From Antarctobacter heliothermus (GTDB taxonomy: Bacteria > Pseudomonadota > Alphaproteobacteria > Rhodobacterales > Rhodobacteraceae), in contig NZ_CP022540.1 in the NCBI RefSeq assembly GCF_002237555.1, positions 2,116,501 to 2,180,500 on the forward strand: a stretch of DNA of 64,000 nt, written 5' to 3'. The position numbers and the translations under genes were made by a program. This document shows positions 23,477-31,991 of the stretch, in pieces (position 1 is the stretch's first letter; each line of letters begins with the position of its first letter). The notes beneath the pieces are model-generated. The model worked only from the letters and a program-made list of their open reading frames with translations. It did no database searches and had not been told where the DNA came from.

Positions 23477-25519
23477 TCAATTGTCGCCGCTGAGGATCGT
23501 GAGGCCCGGCGGCAGTTCCACAAATCTGTTGCTGTCACCGAAGATCGTGTACCAGTCGCCCATGACATGGCTGCCTATCTTGACTCGATGATGCACGGAA
23601 GACGCCGGCGGCTCGTAGGAGATCGGCTTTTTGCGGACCGGACGGCTGCCGATCTGGACGACGGTGCCAGCGGTGTAGGTCCTGGCCGTGACGGTCTTTG
23701 GTGTGGAAGGTGGCTCGGTTTTCGCGGAAACGAGAATTTTCAGTCCTGACCTGACCTGCACGTATTCTCTCGTCCGGCCCTGAACCTTGTACCAGTTCTC
23801 AAAGACATGCTCGCCCAGAACGGTCGATCCGGTTGATCTGTTCACGACGCGTGCCTTGGTTGATGGCGTGTCATAAATTGAATGGCCGTAAGCCTTGAGG
23901 ACAGAACCCGGCGCATAGAGTCTGGCGGCGATGGTTGTCGTTTCGATCATCGGCGCGGTGGTGGTTTTTGACGGCGGGGTCGCCGCATCCGACGTTGCGG
24001 ACACAAGGATTTTCAGCCCTGACCTGACCTGCACATACTCTCGCGTTCGATCCTGAACCTTGTACCAGTTCTCAAAGACATGCTCGCCTAGAACGAGCGA
24101 TCCGGTTGATCTGTTCACCACGCGTGCCTTGGTTGATGGCGTGTCATAGATCGAATGACCGTAAGCCTTGAGGACAGAGCCCGGCGCATAGAGTCTGGCG
24201 GCGATGGTTGTTGTTTCGATCATCGGCGCGTTGGCGGGTTTTGCCGGTCTCGGGGCGGCGGTTGCCTTGGCCGTTGAAGTCGGCGTCGGCGCGGTCTTGG
24301 GAATAGGCTTGGGCTGTGCCACGGGATCCGCCGTTTTGGGACGTGTTAGCGTTAGCAGCGTGGCGCGGGCGGCGGCAGCGGCGGGGGTGTCGCCATAGGT
24401 GCGCAACATCTCCTCCAGCGCGCGACGCTGGGCGTCGGTGTCGGTCAGGACCAGCGCCGCCAGGAGGGCCTCATTGGCCTTTGCCAGTTGCGCCCGGTCG
24501 CTTGCCACCTTTTGCGAGCTCTGCAGCCGGTCCAGCCGGAGTTGCGCGCTGCGCGCCGCCGGGGTGCCGGGGAAGTCGGTGATCAGCTCGCCCAGTCCGG
24601 CCTTCAGCGCGGTGTCGTCCTGCAGTCCGAACAGCCGCGCCAGCGCGCGGTCGGCCTGCGTGTCGCGGTCTGGTTTGGCGGCGGTGGGCGCGACGATGGG
24701 GGAGGCGGATTTCAACACGGTGCTGTTGCGCAGGATAGCGGTCATCGGCACGGCGTAGTTGATGCTGTTGCGGGCCGACCCTGCGTGGTGCAGCGCGATC
24801 ACCTGCTGGGTGCCCGCGTCGATCACCGGAGAGCCAGAGTTTCCGGGTAGGGTATCGCAGGTGTGCAATACGCGGTCCTTGGACAGGGCAGGGGCGTTGG
24901 CACGGCATTTCTCACGGCTGATGCGCTGCGCCTCTCCCATCGGGTGGCCAATGATCCAGAACGGCGCATTGTCGTCGGGGTCTAATCCCGCCAGCGCCAA
25001 AGTGCCGTACTGCTTGCCGGGTTTGGAGCCCAATATGCGCAGCAAGGTGTAATCCAGCGTCTTGCTTGTCTCGACCGGGATCGGGTTGACCAGAAAGCGC
25101 TCGCTGCCTTCCTCGATGCCTTCTTGTAGGTAGCCCGCGACGAATTGCACGCCGACAATGGCGGTGGCCCCGGCGCGTTCATGATCCAGTATGCCAGGTA
25201 CGCAGTGGTGGTTGGTCATCAACAGGTCGTCGTCGACCAAAAAGGCGGTGCAGGGAAAGACGCCCGCGTCCGTGGCCACGTCCAGCCGCCCCACGGCGCG
25301 GCCCATCTTGGCAAAAACGGATTTTGGTGAATAGGTCGCGATGAACTCATTGTTGTAGGAGCCAAAAGCGGCCTCAAGCATGATGTCGCCCCCTGCCGCC
25401 TGATTGTTCGACAAGATGGTCTTGCCAAAGGACGACAGATCAAAGCCGATCAGGTCCTGTTGTGACAGGGCGGGCGAGGCGATCATCAAGGCGGCGAACA
25501 GTGATTTTTTGAATGACAT
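23477..25519 (-). CDS. Secreted trypsin-like serine protease with three SH3-like repeats
   Basis: This 680-residue protein has a signal peptide (about 1-20), an S1-type protease domain with an apparent triad His105 (TNHHC), Asp156 (SKTLDYTLL) and Ser228 (LPGNSGS), and a linker. Three C-terminal SH3-like modules follow, at about 431-508, 522-599 and 610-680. The first two are near-identical; the third is diverged. The location is probably periplasmic or extracellular, with the SH3 modules perhaps binding peptidoglycan or peptides. The N-terminal half is paralogous to the gene at 25600-27705, whose C-terminal modules are entirely different. The substrate is unknown. Confidence 0.85.
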   Translation of the reverse strand: MSFKKSLFAALMIASPALSQQDLIGFDLSSFGKTILSNNQAAGGDIMLEAAFGSYNNEFIATYSPKSVFAKMGRAVGRLDVATDAGVFPCTAFLVDDDLLMTNHHCVPGILDHERAGATAIVGVQFVAGYLQEGIEEGSERFLVNPIPVETSKTLDYTLLRILGSKPGKQYGTLALAGLDPDDNAPFWIIGHPMGEAQRISREKCRANAPALSKDRVLHTCDTLPGNSGSPVIDAGTQQVIALHHAGSARNSINYAVPMTAILRNSTVLKSASPIVAPTAAKPDRDTQADRALARLFGLQDDTALKAGLGELITDFPGTPAARSAQLRLDRLQSSQKVASDRAQLAKANEALLAALVLTDTDAQRRALEEMLRTYGDTPAAAAARATLLTLTRPKTADPVAQPKPIPKTAPTPTSTAKATAAPRPAKPANAPMIETTTIAARLYAPGSVLKAYGHSIYDTPSTKARVVNRSTGSLVLGEHVFENWYKVQDRTREYVQVRSGLKILVSATSDAATPPSKTTTAPMIETTTIAARLYAPGSVLKAYGHSIYDTPSTKARVVNRSTGSTVLGEHVFENWYKVQGRTREYVQVRSGLKILVSAKTEPPSTPKTVTARTYTAGTVVQIGSRPVRKKPISYEPPASSVHHRVKIGSHVMGDWYTIFGDSNRFVELPPGLTILSGDN
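23736..24239 (-). repeat. Tandem duplication of an SH3-like module (unit 273 bp)
   Basis: About 230 bases from 23736 recur from 24009 with few substitutions, in the same frame (offset 273 bp, 91 codons). The near-identity at DNA level, including third positions, points to a recent duplication or ongoing gene conversion. Confidence 0.85.
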
Positions 25520-25599
25520 GAGCTTTACGCCACCTTTGAAAAAATATGCCGTAGCCTAGCACAAAAGGCCGGACTGCAGGTTTGGGAATATGTGACAGG

Positions 25600-27705
25600 T
25601 CATTGCGGCAGGAGACGGCGCATCGCCTCTTGTGTCTGCTGGCCGATGCGGCCATCGGTTGTGCCGGAATAGACGCCCTCGGCAGCCAGCGCCTGTTGCA
25701 GCGCGCGGGCGGTGTCGGTGGTCCAGCCTGTACTCTCGCGGTTGAGGGACCAGTCGTTGCCTGCTTTCAAAGAGGCGATGTACAGGCGTGCAGCCTCTGC
25801 CGGGTCGGCCGCAACGCCCCGGCCCTGTTCGGTGAGCCAGGCAAGGGCGAACAGCGCGCCGGGGTTGTTGCCGTCCGCAGCCGTCTTGTACCAGCGGACG
25901 GCCTCTGTGTCGGATTGGGTGACGCCACGCCCCCACAGGTACATATTGCCCAAGGCCAATTGGGCATCTGAAAAATCCTGTTCGGCGGCGTCGCGGTATA
26001 GCCGGGCGGCGCGGGCATCGGATTTCTCGACGCCGTTGCCCAACATGTAAAGCTGGCCAAGGTTGAATTGCGCGCTCGCGTTGCCCTGTACGGCAGATTT
26101 TTCGAACCACTCGGCAGCGGTTTTGTCGGACTGCGGGACGATTTCGCCCGCACGGTAGAGGTCACCTAATTGGTCTTGCGCGCCGTGATAACCTGCGTCG
26201 GCCCCCTCCTGATACAGTTTCAGTGCCCGGTCCGGGTCGGCGGTGACGCCCTGTCCGTGCTGGTAAATCACGCCCAGTGCTGTCTTGGCGATGGGGTGGC
26301 CTTGCGCTGCGGATTTTTCAAACCATTCGCGGGCTTCTTGCGGATCGGGATCTGTCCCCAACCCCCAGAGATACGAGATCCCAAGCCCGGCCTGACCAAT
26401 TGCATCCCCGGCGAGGGCGGCGGTGCGGTAGGCGGTAAACGCCTCGTCGGATCGTTCTGCTGCGCTGAGGGCCTCTGCGAGAAAACCGGTTAGGCGCGGG
26501 TGATCGGGAAAGGTGTCCAGCGCGCTGCGGCAGGCGGCGATGGCGGGGTCCGGGTCGATCTCTTCGAACACCATGCCCTTGGCCAGCATCAGACCGCGCG
26601 CCCGGTCGGGGTGATAGCGGTCCCCGGCAAGGCGGTCGCAGTCCTGCACGTCGGCATCGGCGGCCATGCGCTCGGCCAGCGTGGATTCGGGCGGTGTTGG
26701 GGCAGGCACCGGCTGCATCGCCGCAATCAGGCGGGTGGCCGTGCGCGCGGCGGCTGTGTCAGGGGCCTCTGCCACCAGTGCCTCCAGCGCGGTGCGGCGG
26801 GCGGTGTCGTCGGACAGATCCAGCGCCTCTGACAGGCTGGTAAAGGCGCGCGTTTCTGACGTGTCCGGCGCGGGGGCGGGCGCGGTGCCGGTGGCGGCGG
26901 TCAGCACGGCGCTGTTGGCAAGGATCTGCGCCATCGGGATCGCGTAGTTGATGCTGTTGCGGGCAGATCCAGCGTGGTGCAGTCCGATCACCTGCCGTGA
27001 GGTCGCGTCGATCACCGGAGAGCCGGAGTTGCCGGGCAGCGTATCGCAGGTGTGCAGCAGTTTGCCATCCGACAACGCAGGAGCGTTGGCGCGGCATTTT
27101 TCGCGGCTGATGCGCTGCGCCTCTCCCATCGGGTGGCCGATGATCCAGTAGGGGTCATTGTCGAGCGGCGTGGCCGAGGCCAGTTGCAGGGCACCGAACT
27201 CTCGTCCCGGCGAGTCGCCGAGGATGCGCAGGACGGTGTAATCCAGCGGCTTGGACGTCTCGACCGGGGCGGGATCGACAAGGAATGAGGTGGTGCCTTC
27301 TGTCACACCTTCATTGGTGTAGCCCATGACAAACCGCACCCCGACGATAGAGGTTGCGTTGGCCTTTTCATTGTCGATGATGCCTGGGACGCAATGGTTG
27401 TTGGTCATGATCAGGTCATCGGCCACTAGAAAGGCGGTGCAGGGAAAGACGCCGTTGTCGGTGGCCACGTCCAGACGGCCCACGGACCGTCCGATACTGG
27501 CAAAGATCGATTTCGCCGAATAGGTCGAGATAAATTCGTTGTTGTAGGCGCCAAAGGCGGCCTCGGGGATGGCATCACCGCCGAATTGTTTGCGTGACAG
27601 GACGGTGTGACCAAAGGAGTCGAGGTCAAAGCCGATCAGTTCCTGTGCTGTGGCGGGAACGGCATAAAGCAGGGCAGCAGCAGAGAGCGTGGCAAGGCGT
27701 TTCAT
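25600..27705 (-). CDS. Secreted trypsin-like serine protease with Sel1 repeats and a PG-binding-like tail
   Basis: This 701-residue protein has a signal peptide ending near ATAQ (residue 21) and an S1-type protease domain with apparent triad His104 (TNNHC), Asp155 (SKPLDYTVL) and Ser227 (LPGNSGS). A series of Sel1-like repeats follows (for example AREWFEKSAAQGHPIAKTAL, then ALKLYQEGADAGYHGAQ). A short C-terminal peptidoglycan-binding-like segment (ARALQQALAAEGVYSGTTDG) ends it. The ATG at 27705 is preceded by AAGGGGA. It is a paralogue of the downstream protease gene, transcribed in the same direction with an 80-base gap, so the two may be coexpressed. Confidence 0.87.
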   Translation of the reverse strand: MKRLATLSAAALLYAVPATAQELIGFDLDSFGHTVLSRKQFGGDAIPEAAFGAYNNEFISTYSAKSIFASIGRSVGRLDVATDNGVFPCTAFLVADDLIMTNNHCVPGIIDNEKANATSIVGVRFVMGYTNEGVTEGTTSFLVDPAPVETSKPLDYTVLRILGDSPGREFGALQLASATPLDNDPYWIIGHPMGEAQRISREKCRANAPALSDGKLLHTCDTLPGNSGSPVIDATSRQVIGLHHAGSARNSINYAIPMAQILANSAVLTAATGTAPAPAPDTSETRAFTSLSEALDLSDDTARRTALEALVAEAPDTAAARTATRLIAAMQPVPAPTPPESTLAERMAADADVQDCDRLAGDRYHPDRARGLMLAKGMVFEEIDPDPAIAACRSALDTFPDHPRLTGFLAEALSAAERSDEAFTAYRTAALAGDAIGQAGLGISYLWGLGTDPDPQEAREWFEKSAAQGHPIAKTALGVIYQHGQGVTADPDRALKLYQEGADAGYHGAQDQLGDLYRAGEIVPQSDKTAAEWFEKSAVQGNASAQFNLGQLYMLGNGVEKSDARAARLYRDAAEQDFSDAQLALGNMYLWGRGVTQSDTEAVRWYKTAADGNNPGALFALAWLTEQGRGVAADPAEAARLYIASLKAGNDWSLNRESTGWTTDTARALQQALAAEGVYSGTTDGRIGQQTQEAMRRLLPQ

Positions 27706-27784
27706 CTGTAGTCCCCTTGAATCCAAGGTTGTACTATAGCACTTGCGGCGCGCCTTGGGGGCGGGGGAATTCCGGACCCGGTCT

Positions 27785-28750
27785 TTAGCCTGACAAGGCG
27801 CGGATCAACAAATCCGGGTCAAGGTTGCCGCCAGAGATGGTGCAGATGACCGTGTCGCCCGCAATTTCCGTGCCGTGAAACAGGGCTGCGGCCAGTGCTG
27901 CGGCACCGCCCGGTTCGGCAATGACCTTTAGGTGGCGGGCGGCCAGCGCCATGGCCTGCAACACCTCATCGTCGGTGACAACGATGCCCGGACCGCAGAG
28001 GCGGGCGTTGATCGGAAAGGTGATCTCTCCGGGGCTGGGCGTCAGGATGGCGTCGCACAGGCCACCGGCCTCCTTGGCGTTGGTTTCCCGCTGGCCAGAG
28101 AGCAGTGAGCGGGCGGTATCGTCAAATCCGGCCGGTTCAGCGGGGCGGGGGCGCAGGCCGGGAGCGCGCGCCTCCAGCGCCAGCGCGATCCCGGCGGTCA
28201 GCCCGCCGCCGCCGCAGCAGATCAGCACGTCCGCCTCTGTCACGCCTGTCTCTGTGGCTTGTTCTGCGATCTCCAGCCCGCAGGTGCCCTGACCGGCGAT
28301 GACCTGCGGATCGTCATAGGGCCTGACCAGCGTCAGATCGCGGGCGGCGGCAATCTCGGCCCCGATCTTTTCACGGCTTTCGCGGCCCCGGTCATACAGG
28401 ACCACCTCTGCCCCGTAGGACCGCGTGCCATCTATCTTGGCGGCGGGGGCGTCCGACGGCATCAGGATAACGGCTGGCACACCCAGTTTTTGTGCGGCCA
28501 ACGCCACGCCTTGCGCATGGTTGCCCGAGGAAAAGGCGATCACGCCTTTGGCGCGCTGGTCTTCGGGCAGGGCGGTCAGCGCCGACCATGCGCCGCGAAA
28601 CTTGAAGCTGCCGGTGTGTTGCAGACATTCGGGTTTTACCAGAACGCGCCGCCCCGCGATGGCGTCAAGCGCCTGCGCGGACAGCAGCGGCGTGCGGCGG
28701 GTGATGCCGCTGGCGCGGGTGGCGGCGGCCTCGATCATCTGGATGTTCAT
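27785..28750 (-). CDS. Threonine/serine dehydratase, PLP-dependent
   Basis: This 321-residue fold-type II PLP enzyme has Schiff-base Lys50 in HTGSFKFRG, the FSSGNHAQGVAL loop and the phosphate-binding CGGGGLTAG. It deaminates threonine or serine to the 2-oxo acid; the absence of an ACT regulatory domain marks the short catabolic or serine-racemase-like type. The ATG at 28750 has GGAG upstream, whereas the longer in-frame start at 28846 would add an arginine/proline-rich stretch that does not look real. It diverges from the DUF1643 gene. Confidence 0.92.
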   Translation of the reverse strand: MNIQMIEAAATRASGITRRTPLLSAQALDAIAGRRVLVKPECLQHTGSFKFRGAWSALTALPEDQRAKGVIAFSSGNHAQGVALAAQKLGVPAVILMPSDAPAAKIDGTRSYGAEVVLYDRGRESREKIGAEIAAARDLTLVRPYDDPQVIAGQGTCGLEIAEQATETGVTEADVLICCGGGGLTAGIALALEARAPGLRPRPAEPAGFDDTARSLLSGQRETNAKEAGGLCDAILTPSPGEITFPINARLCGPGIVVTDDEVLQAMALAARHLKVIAEPGGAAALAAALFHGTEIAGDTVICTISGGNLDPDLLIRALSG

Positions 28751-28844
28751 GAAATGCTCCGTCTGGCTGCGGGCAGGGGGCCGCAGGGGACGCGGAATGT
28801 CAATCGCCCTTGAACGTCCCGCGCGGGCGGGGCAGCTTGGCCGC

Positions 28845-29363
28845 ATGATAGAACGGCATGCACATCAGGACGGGCAGCGCAGCACCGCGTGGTATTCGCC
28901 TTGTGAAACTTATCGTTATGGGTTGCGCCGGGTTTGGGATGCCGATGCCGGAGAGGTGTTGTTTGTGATGCTGAACCCCTCGACCGCCAGCGAGCTGCAA
29001 AACGATCCGACCATCGAGCGATGCCAGCGGCGGACGCGGGCGTTGGGCTATGGGGCGATGCGGATTGCCAACCTGTTTGCCTATCGCGCCACCCGGCCAG
29101 AGGATCTGCGCCGTGCCAATGATCCTGAGGGGCCAGAGAATGCCGCGCTTTTGGCGGACTGGTCGGGCGCTGCGGATTTGACGCTGGCGGCCTGGGGCGT
29201 ACATGGCGCGTTGCAGGGCGCCGGGGCAAAAGCGGCGGCCTTGCTTTCGGGCGATGTGCGCCATCTGGGTTTGACAAAGGCCGGACATCCGCGCCACCCG
29301 CTATATGTGTCCTATGCGGTTCTACCGGAACCCTGGCCAAAGGAGATGCGCTATGCCGCCTGA
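28845..29363 (+). CDS. DUF1643 family protein
   Basis: This 172-residue protein belongs to a family of unknown function, recognised from CETYRYGLRRVWD, VMLNPSTASELQNDPTIERC and RIANLFAYRATRPEDLR. No catalytic role is established. The ATG at 28845 is 94 bases from the divergent dehydratase start. Its end overlaps the next gene by 11 bases. Confidence 0.87.
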   Translation: MIERHAHQDGQRSTAWYSPCETYRYGLRRVWDADAGEVLFVMLNPSTASELQNDPTIERCQRRTRALGYGAMRIANLFAYRATRPEDLRRANDPEGPENAALLADWSGAADLTLAAWGVHGALQGAGAKAAALLSGDVRHLGLTKAGHPRHPLYVSYAVLPEPWPKEMRYAA

Positions 29364-29637
29364 ATCTGACGACGACTTGCGCCTAGAGCTTGCCCGGCTT
29401 GCCGATGAGGTGGCGCTGTTGAACAGCCATCGCTTTGTGCGAATCCACAATAATGTGCCGCGCTTGATGTTCTTTCAGTTCCTGCGCGGCCTGATGCTGG
29501 GCCTTGGCACGGCGGTCGGGGCCACGGCGTTGGTGTCGGTGGCGGTTCTGGTGCTCAGCCATATCGAATTTATTCCCATCCTCGGCGATCTGGCCACTGC
29601 CCTGATCCAGGAAATCAAGATCGAGGTCACCGAGTAA
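29353..29637 (+). CDS. Small membrane protein (DUF5665-like)
   Basis: This 94-residue protein has an amphipathic N-terminus, the pattern HNNVPRLMFFQFLRGLMLGLG, and one or two membrane segments between about residues 45 and 75. It resembles small DUF5665-type inner-membrane proteins of unknown function. GGAG lies 9 bases before the ATG at 29353, inside the end of the DUF1643 gene, so the two are probably translated from one message. Confidence 0.75.
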   Translation: MPPESDDDLRLELARLADEVALLNSHRFVRIHNNVPRLMFFQFLRGLMLGLGTAVGATALVSVAVLVLSHIEFIPILGDLATALIQEIKIEVTE

Positions 29638-29736
29638 GCACTGTTTAACCGTGGGGTGCGACACTCGGGGCTGTTCTCTAGGTGGCCCGGGCATTTCGTG
29701 CGTCGCCACCTGTGGGCACGAAACGGGGCAGTACCG

Positions 29737-30384
29737 ATGTATCTATTGGCCGGGCTCATGGGACTCATGGCGCTGGGATCTGTTGCCATTGTCAGCATGG
29801 GCGATGACACCGACGACACGCCTCACGAGGACGGCGACGAACTTGATGCCGTTGCGGCCTCTCTCGACGTCGATCCCGAACAGGATGGGGTATGGCACCG
29901 GCATGACGACGATGCGTTGGCGGATGGGCGGTCGCTGTTCGATCGCATGGGTTTGATCAATATTTTTGATGCGGCCCCTTCGGAGGCAGGGGAGCCATCT
30001 GCCGAGCCGGTCGAAGAGGCGCAGGGCGCGGTTGAGGTGCTCACGCTGCATGGATTCCGGATCGAGGTTGGCGATGCTGCGCAGGAGCAAGCGTTGCCCG
30101 GCGGCGCAATGCCCGGTGACATAGTGGCCGATGCCCGGTCAGAGCCGATTGAGCAGCTTGACTATGACGCAGCGGAAGACCAGCTGCTGATTGTCTTTGA
30201 TGACAGCACGCCAGGGCCAGAACCACAGTTGGAAATGCGGCTCAGCAAGGATGATCCCGACACGACCGAGATCAGGCTGGGCGGTAGGGTGCTGGCGAAC
30301 TTGCCCACCGATGAGGCTCCGCCGCTGTCGTCCATCTTTCTGGTCGGTGAAAGCGACGCTGCGGCACTCGGGTTGGCGGGTTGA
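29737..30384 (+). CDS. Acidic single-span membrane or secreted protein of unknown function
   Basis: This 215-residue protein starts with a hydrophobic segment MYLLAGLMGLMALGSVAIVS, followed by a strongly acidic domain (DDDTDDTPHEDGDEL-like stretches) without cysteines. I do not recognise it. The opening resembles N-termini of some Roseobacter calcium-binding surface proteins, from memory only. I chose the ATG at 29737 because it directly begins the hydrophobic segment; an in-frame start exists at 29656. It lies between the DUF5665-like gene and rpsO. Confidence 0.65.
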   Translation: MYLLAGLMGLMALGSVAIVSMGDDTDDTPHEDGDELDAVAASLDVDPEQDGVWHRHDDDALADGRSLFDRMGLINIFDAAPSEAGEPSAEPVEEAQGAVEVLTLHGFRIEVGDAAQEQALPGGAMPGDIVADARSEPIEQLDYDAAEDQLLIVFDDSTPGPEPQLEMRLSKDDPDTTEIRLGGRVLANLPTDEAPPLSSIFLVGESDAAALGLAG

Positions 30385-30515
30385 GGATTGCCGCCTTGCC
30401 AAGTGGCGCGGAATCACGTACCTGCGCGCATCCGCTACTGCGGACCTCTCCACGGGCTTTGCTGGACGACATCCCGGCTTGTGCCATAACCCTTTGATCC
30501 GAAAAGGAGACCCCG

Positions 30516-30785
30516 ATGTCGATTACTGCGGAAGAAAAGACCCGCCTGATGAAGGAATACGCCACCAAGGAAGGTGACACCGGCTCGCCCGAAGTGCAGG
30601 TGGCCATCCTGACATCGCGTATCACCACGCTGACCGAACATTTCAAGAGCCACAAGAAGGACAACCACTCGCGTCGTGGCCTTCTGATGATGGTGGCACA
30701 GCGCCGCAAGCTTCTGGATTATCTCAAGGCCAAGGACGAAGCGCGCTACAAGTCGCTGATCTCCAGCTTGGGCATCCGCCGCTAA
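30516..30785 (+). CDS. rpsO: 30S ribosomal protein S15
   Basis: This 89-residue protein has the S15 signature ([21 protein letters not shown], then [19 protein letters not shown]). It binds 16S rRNA in early assembly of the small subunit platform. AAAGGAG precedes the ATG. In most bacteria pnp follows rpsO directly; here an IS5-family element and an antiporter gene separate them, and a terminator ends the rpsO transcript. Confidence 0.98.
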   Translation: MSITAEEKTRLMKEYATKEGDTGSPEVQVAILTSRITTLTEHFKSHKKDNHSRRGLLMMVAQRRKLLDYLKAKDEARYKSLISSLGIRR

Positions 30786-30813
30786 ACGCGAGCGTCCTCG
30801 AATGAGCGATACG

Positions 30814-30843
30814 CGCCCGTCTCCGACAGGAGGCGGGCGTTTC
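30814..30843 (+). terminator. Intrinsic terminator of rpsO
   Basis: CGCCCGTCTCC (30814-30824), loop GACA and GGAGGCGGGCG (30829-30839) form an 11-bp stem with one G-U pair. It is followed by TTTCG, 28 bases after the rpsO stop. Confidence 0.75.
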
Positions 30844-30913
30844 GCGTTTCTGGCCTTTGCGTTGGGAGAGTTACGAGGTCGGACATTGGTCATGGCCAAG
30901 GACAGCCGTTTTC

Positions 30914-31790
30914 CTAGGCTCAGGACCCATTGATTTCAGCGAAGGGGCATGATTCACCGCGCGAAAACCGAGCGGTTAACATGTCTGATCTCTTCTGGCT
31001 GACGGATGCGCAGATGGCGCGCCTGGAGCCCTTCTTCCCAAAGTCCCACGGCAAGCCGCGCGTCGATGACAGGCGTGTGTTGATCGGGATTACCTTCATC
31101 AATCGCAATGGCTTGCGGTGGCGCGATGCCCCTGCTGCCTATGGGCCGCACAAGACGCTGTACAACCGTTGGAAACGGTGGAGCGACAAGGGCATCTTGG
31201 CGCGGATGATGGCCGGTTTGGCCGCCAAACACGGCGAACAGAAAACCGTGATGATCCCCTCTCATGGTTTGCAGGCAAACCACTGCCGGGCAGTGGACGC
31301 GACGTATCTGAAGGCCCACCGGACAGCGACCAGCATGGGCGTCGAAAAGGGGGGCGTGGACGCCTGATTGGCCGAACCAAAGGCGGCATGAATACGAAAC
31401 TGCACGCTATCTGCGACAGTCACGGACGCCCGCTGAACCTGTTCGTGACCGCAGGACAGGCCAGCGACTACATCGGCGCACGGGCGTTGTTGAGCAGTCT
31501 GCCGAAAGTCGATTGGCTGCTCGGAGATCGTGGATACGATGCAGATTGGTTCCGAGAAGCGTTGCAAGACAAAGGGATACACGCCTGCATCCCTGGCCGG
31601 AAACAGCGAAAGAAAACCGTCAAATACGACAAGCGTCGGTACAAGCGGCGCAACCGGATCGAGATCATGTTCGGCAGGTTGAAAGATTGGCGGCGCGTGG
31701 CAACCCGCTATGACAGGTGCCCGAAGGTCTTCCTCTCAGCCATCGCCCTTGCAGCGCTCGTCATCTATTGGCTATGTGTCCTGACCCTAG
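30914..31790 (+). mobile_element. IS5-family (IS427-like) insertion sequence, 869 bp plus CTAG duplications
   Basis: The element spans 30918-31786. Imperfect terminal inverted repeats GCTCAGGACCCAT (30918-30930) and ATGTGTCCTGACC (31774-31786) match at 11 of 13 positions. CTAG is present at both edges (30914-30917 and 31787-31790) as a 4-bp target duplication. The interior encodes one transposase split over two frames with a slippery heptamer. The size and organisation fit the IS427 group. No passenger gene is present. Confidence 0.9.
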
Positions 31791-31837
31791 GGTTGACCGG
31801 CGCGCGCATAGGAACGGTCCCGCAGATCTTTGCATGA
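30981..31837 (+). CDS. IS5-family transposase made by -1 frameshifting
   Basis: The first frame (from ATG 30981 to a stop at 31367) carries the DUF4096-type N-terminal domain (LTDAQMARLEPFFP) and the first part of the DDE domain (AVDATYLKAHR). The second frame carries LIGRTKGGMNTKLHA, LLGDRGYDADWFR and the YKRRNRIEIMFGRLKDWRR end with the catalytic glutamate. The frames overlap at the heptamer G-GGG-GGC (31349-31355), a good site for programmed -1 slippage. The second frame runs past the IS right end to 31837, because the triplet after YWL is TGT; a TGA there would end the protein inside the element. Confidence 0.85.
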
Positions 31838-31991
31838 CGGTTTGACAAGGCATTGCGCAATGAAATCCAGTTTCCACAGACCGTGCCAACGGAGGCGATG
31901 ACCAGTCCGGGGCTTTGGGGTCGCCGCGCTACGCCGGTCGGCGTGGCTGGGACAGAGCCTTTCGCGGTGGATCCTAGCTGGACCGCCTTCG

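Noticed and set aside
23736..24239. Tandem repeat considered as a CRISPR-like or mobile repeat
   Set aside because: Only two long in-frame units inside a coding sequence; it is a protein-module duplication.
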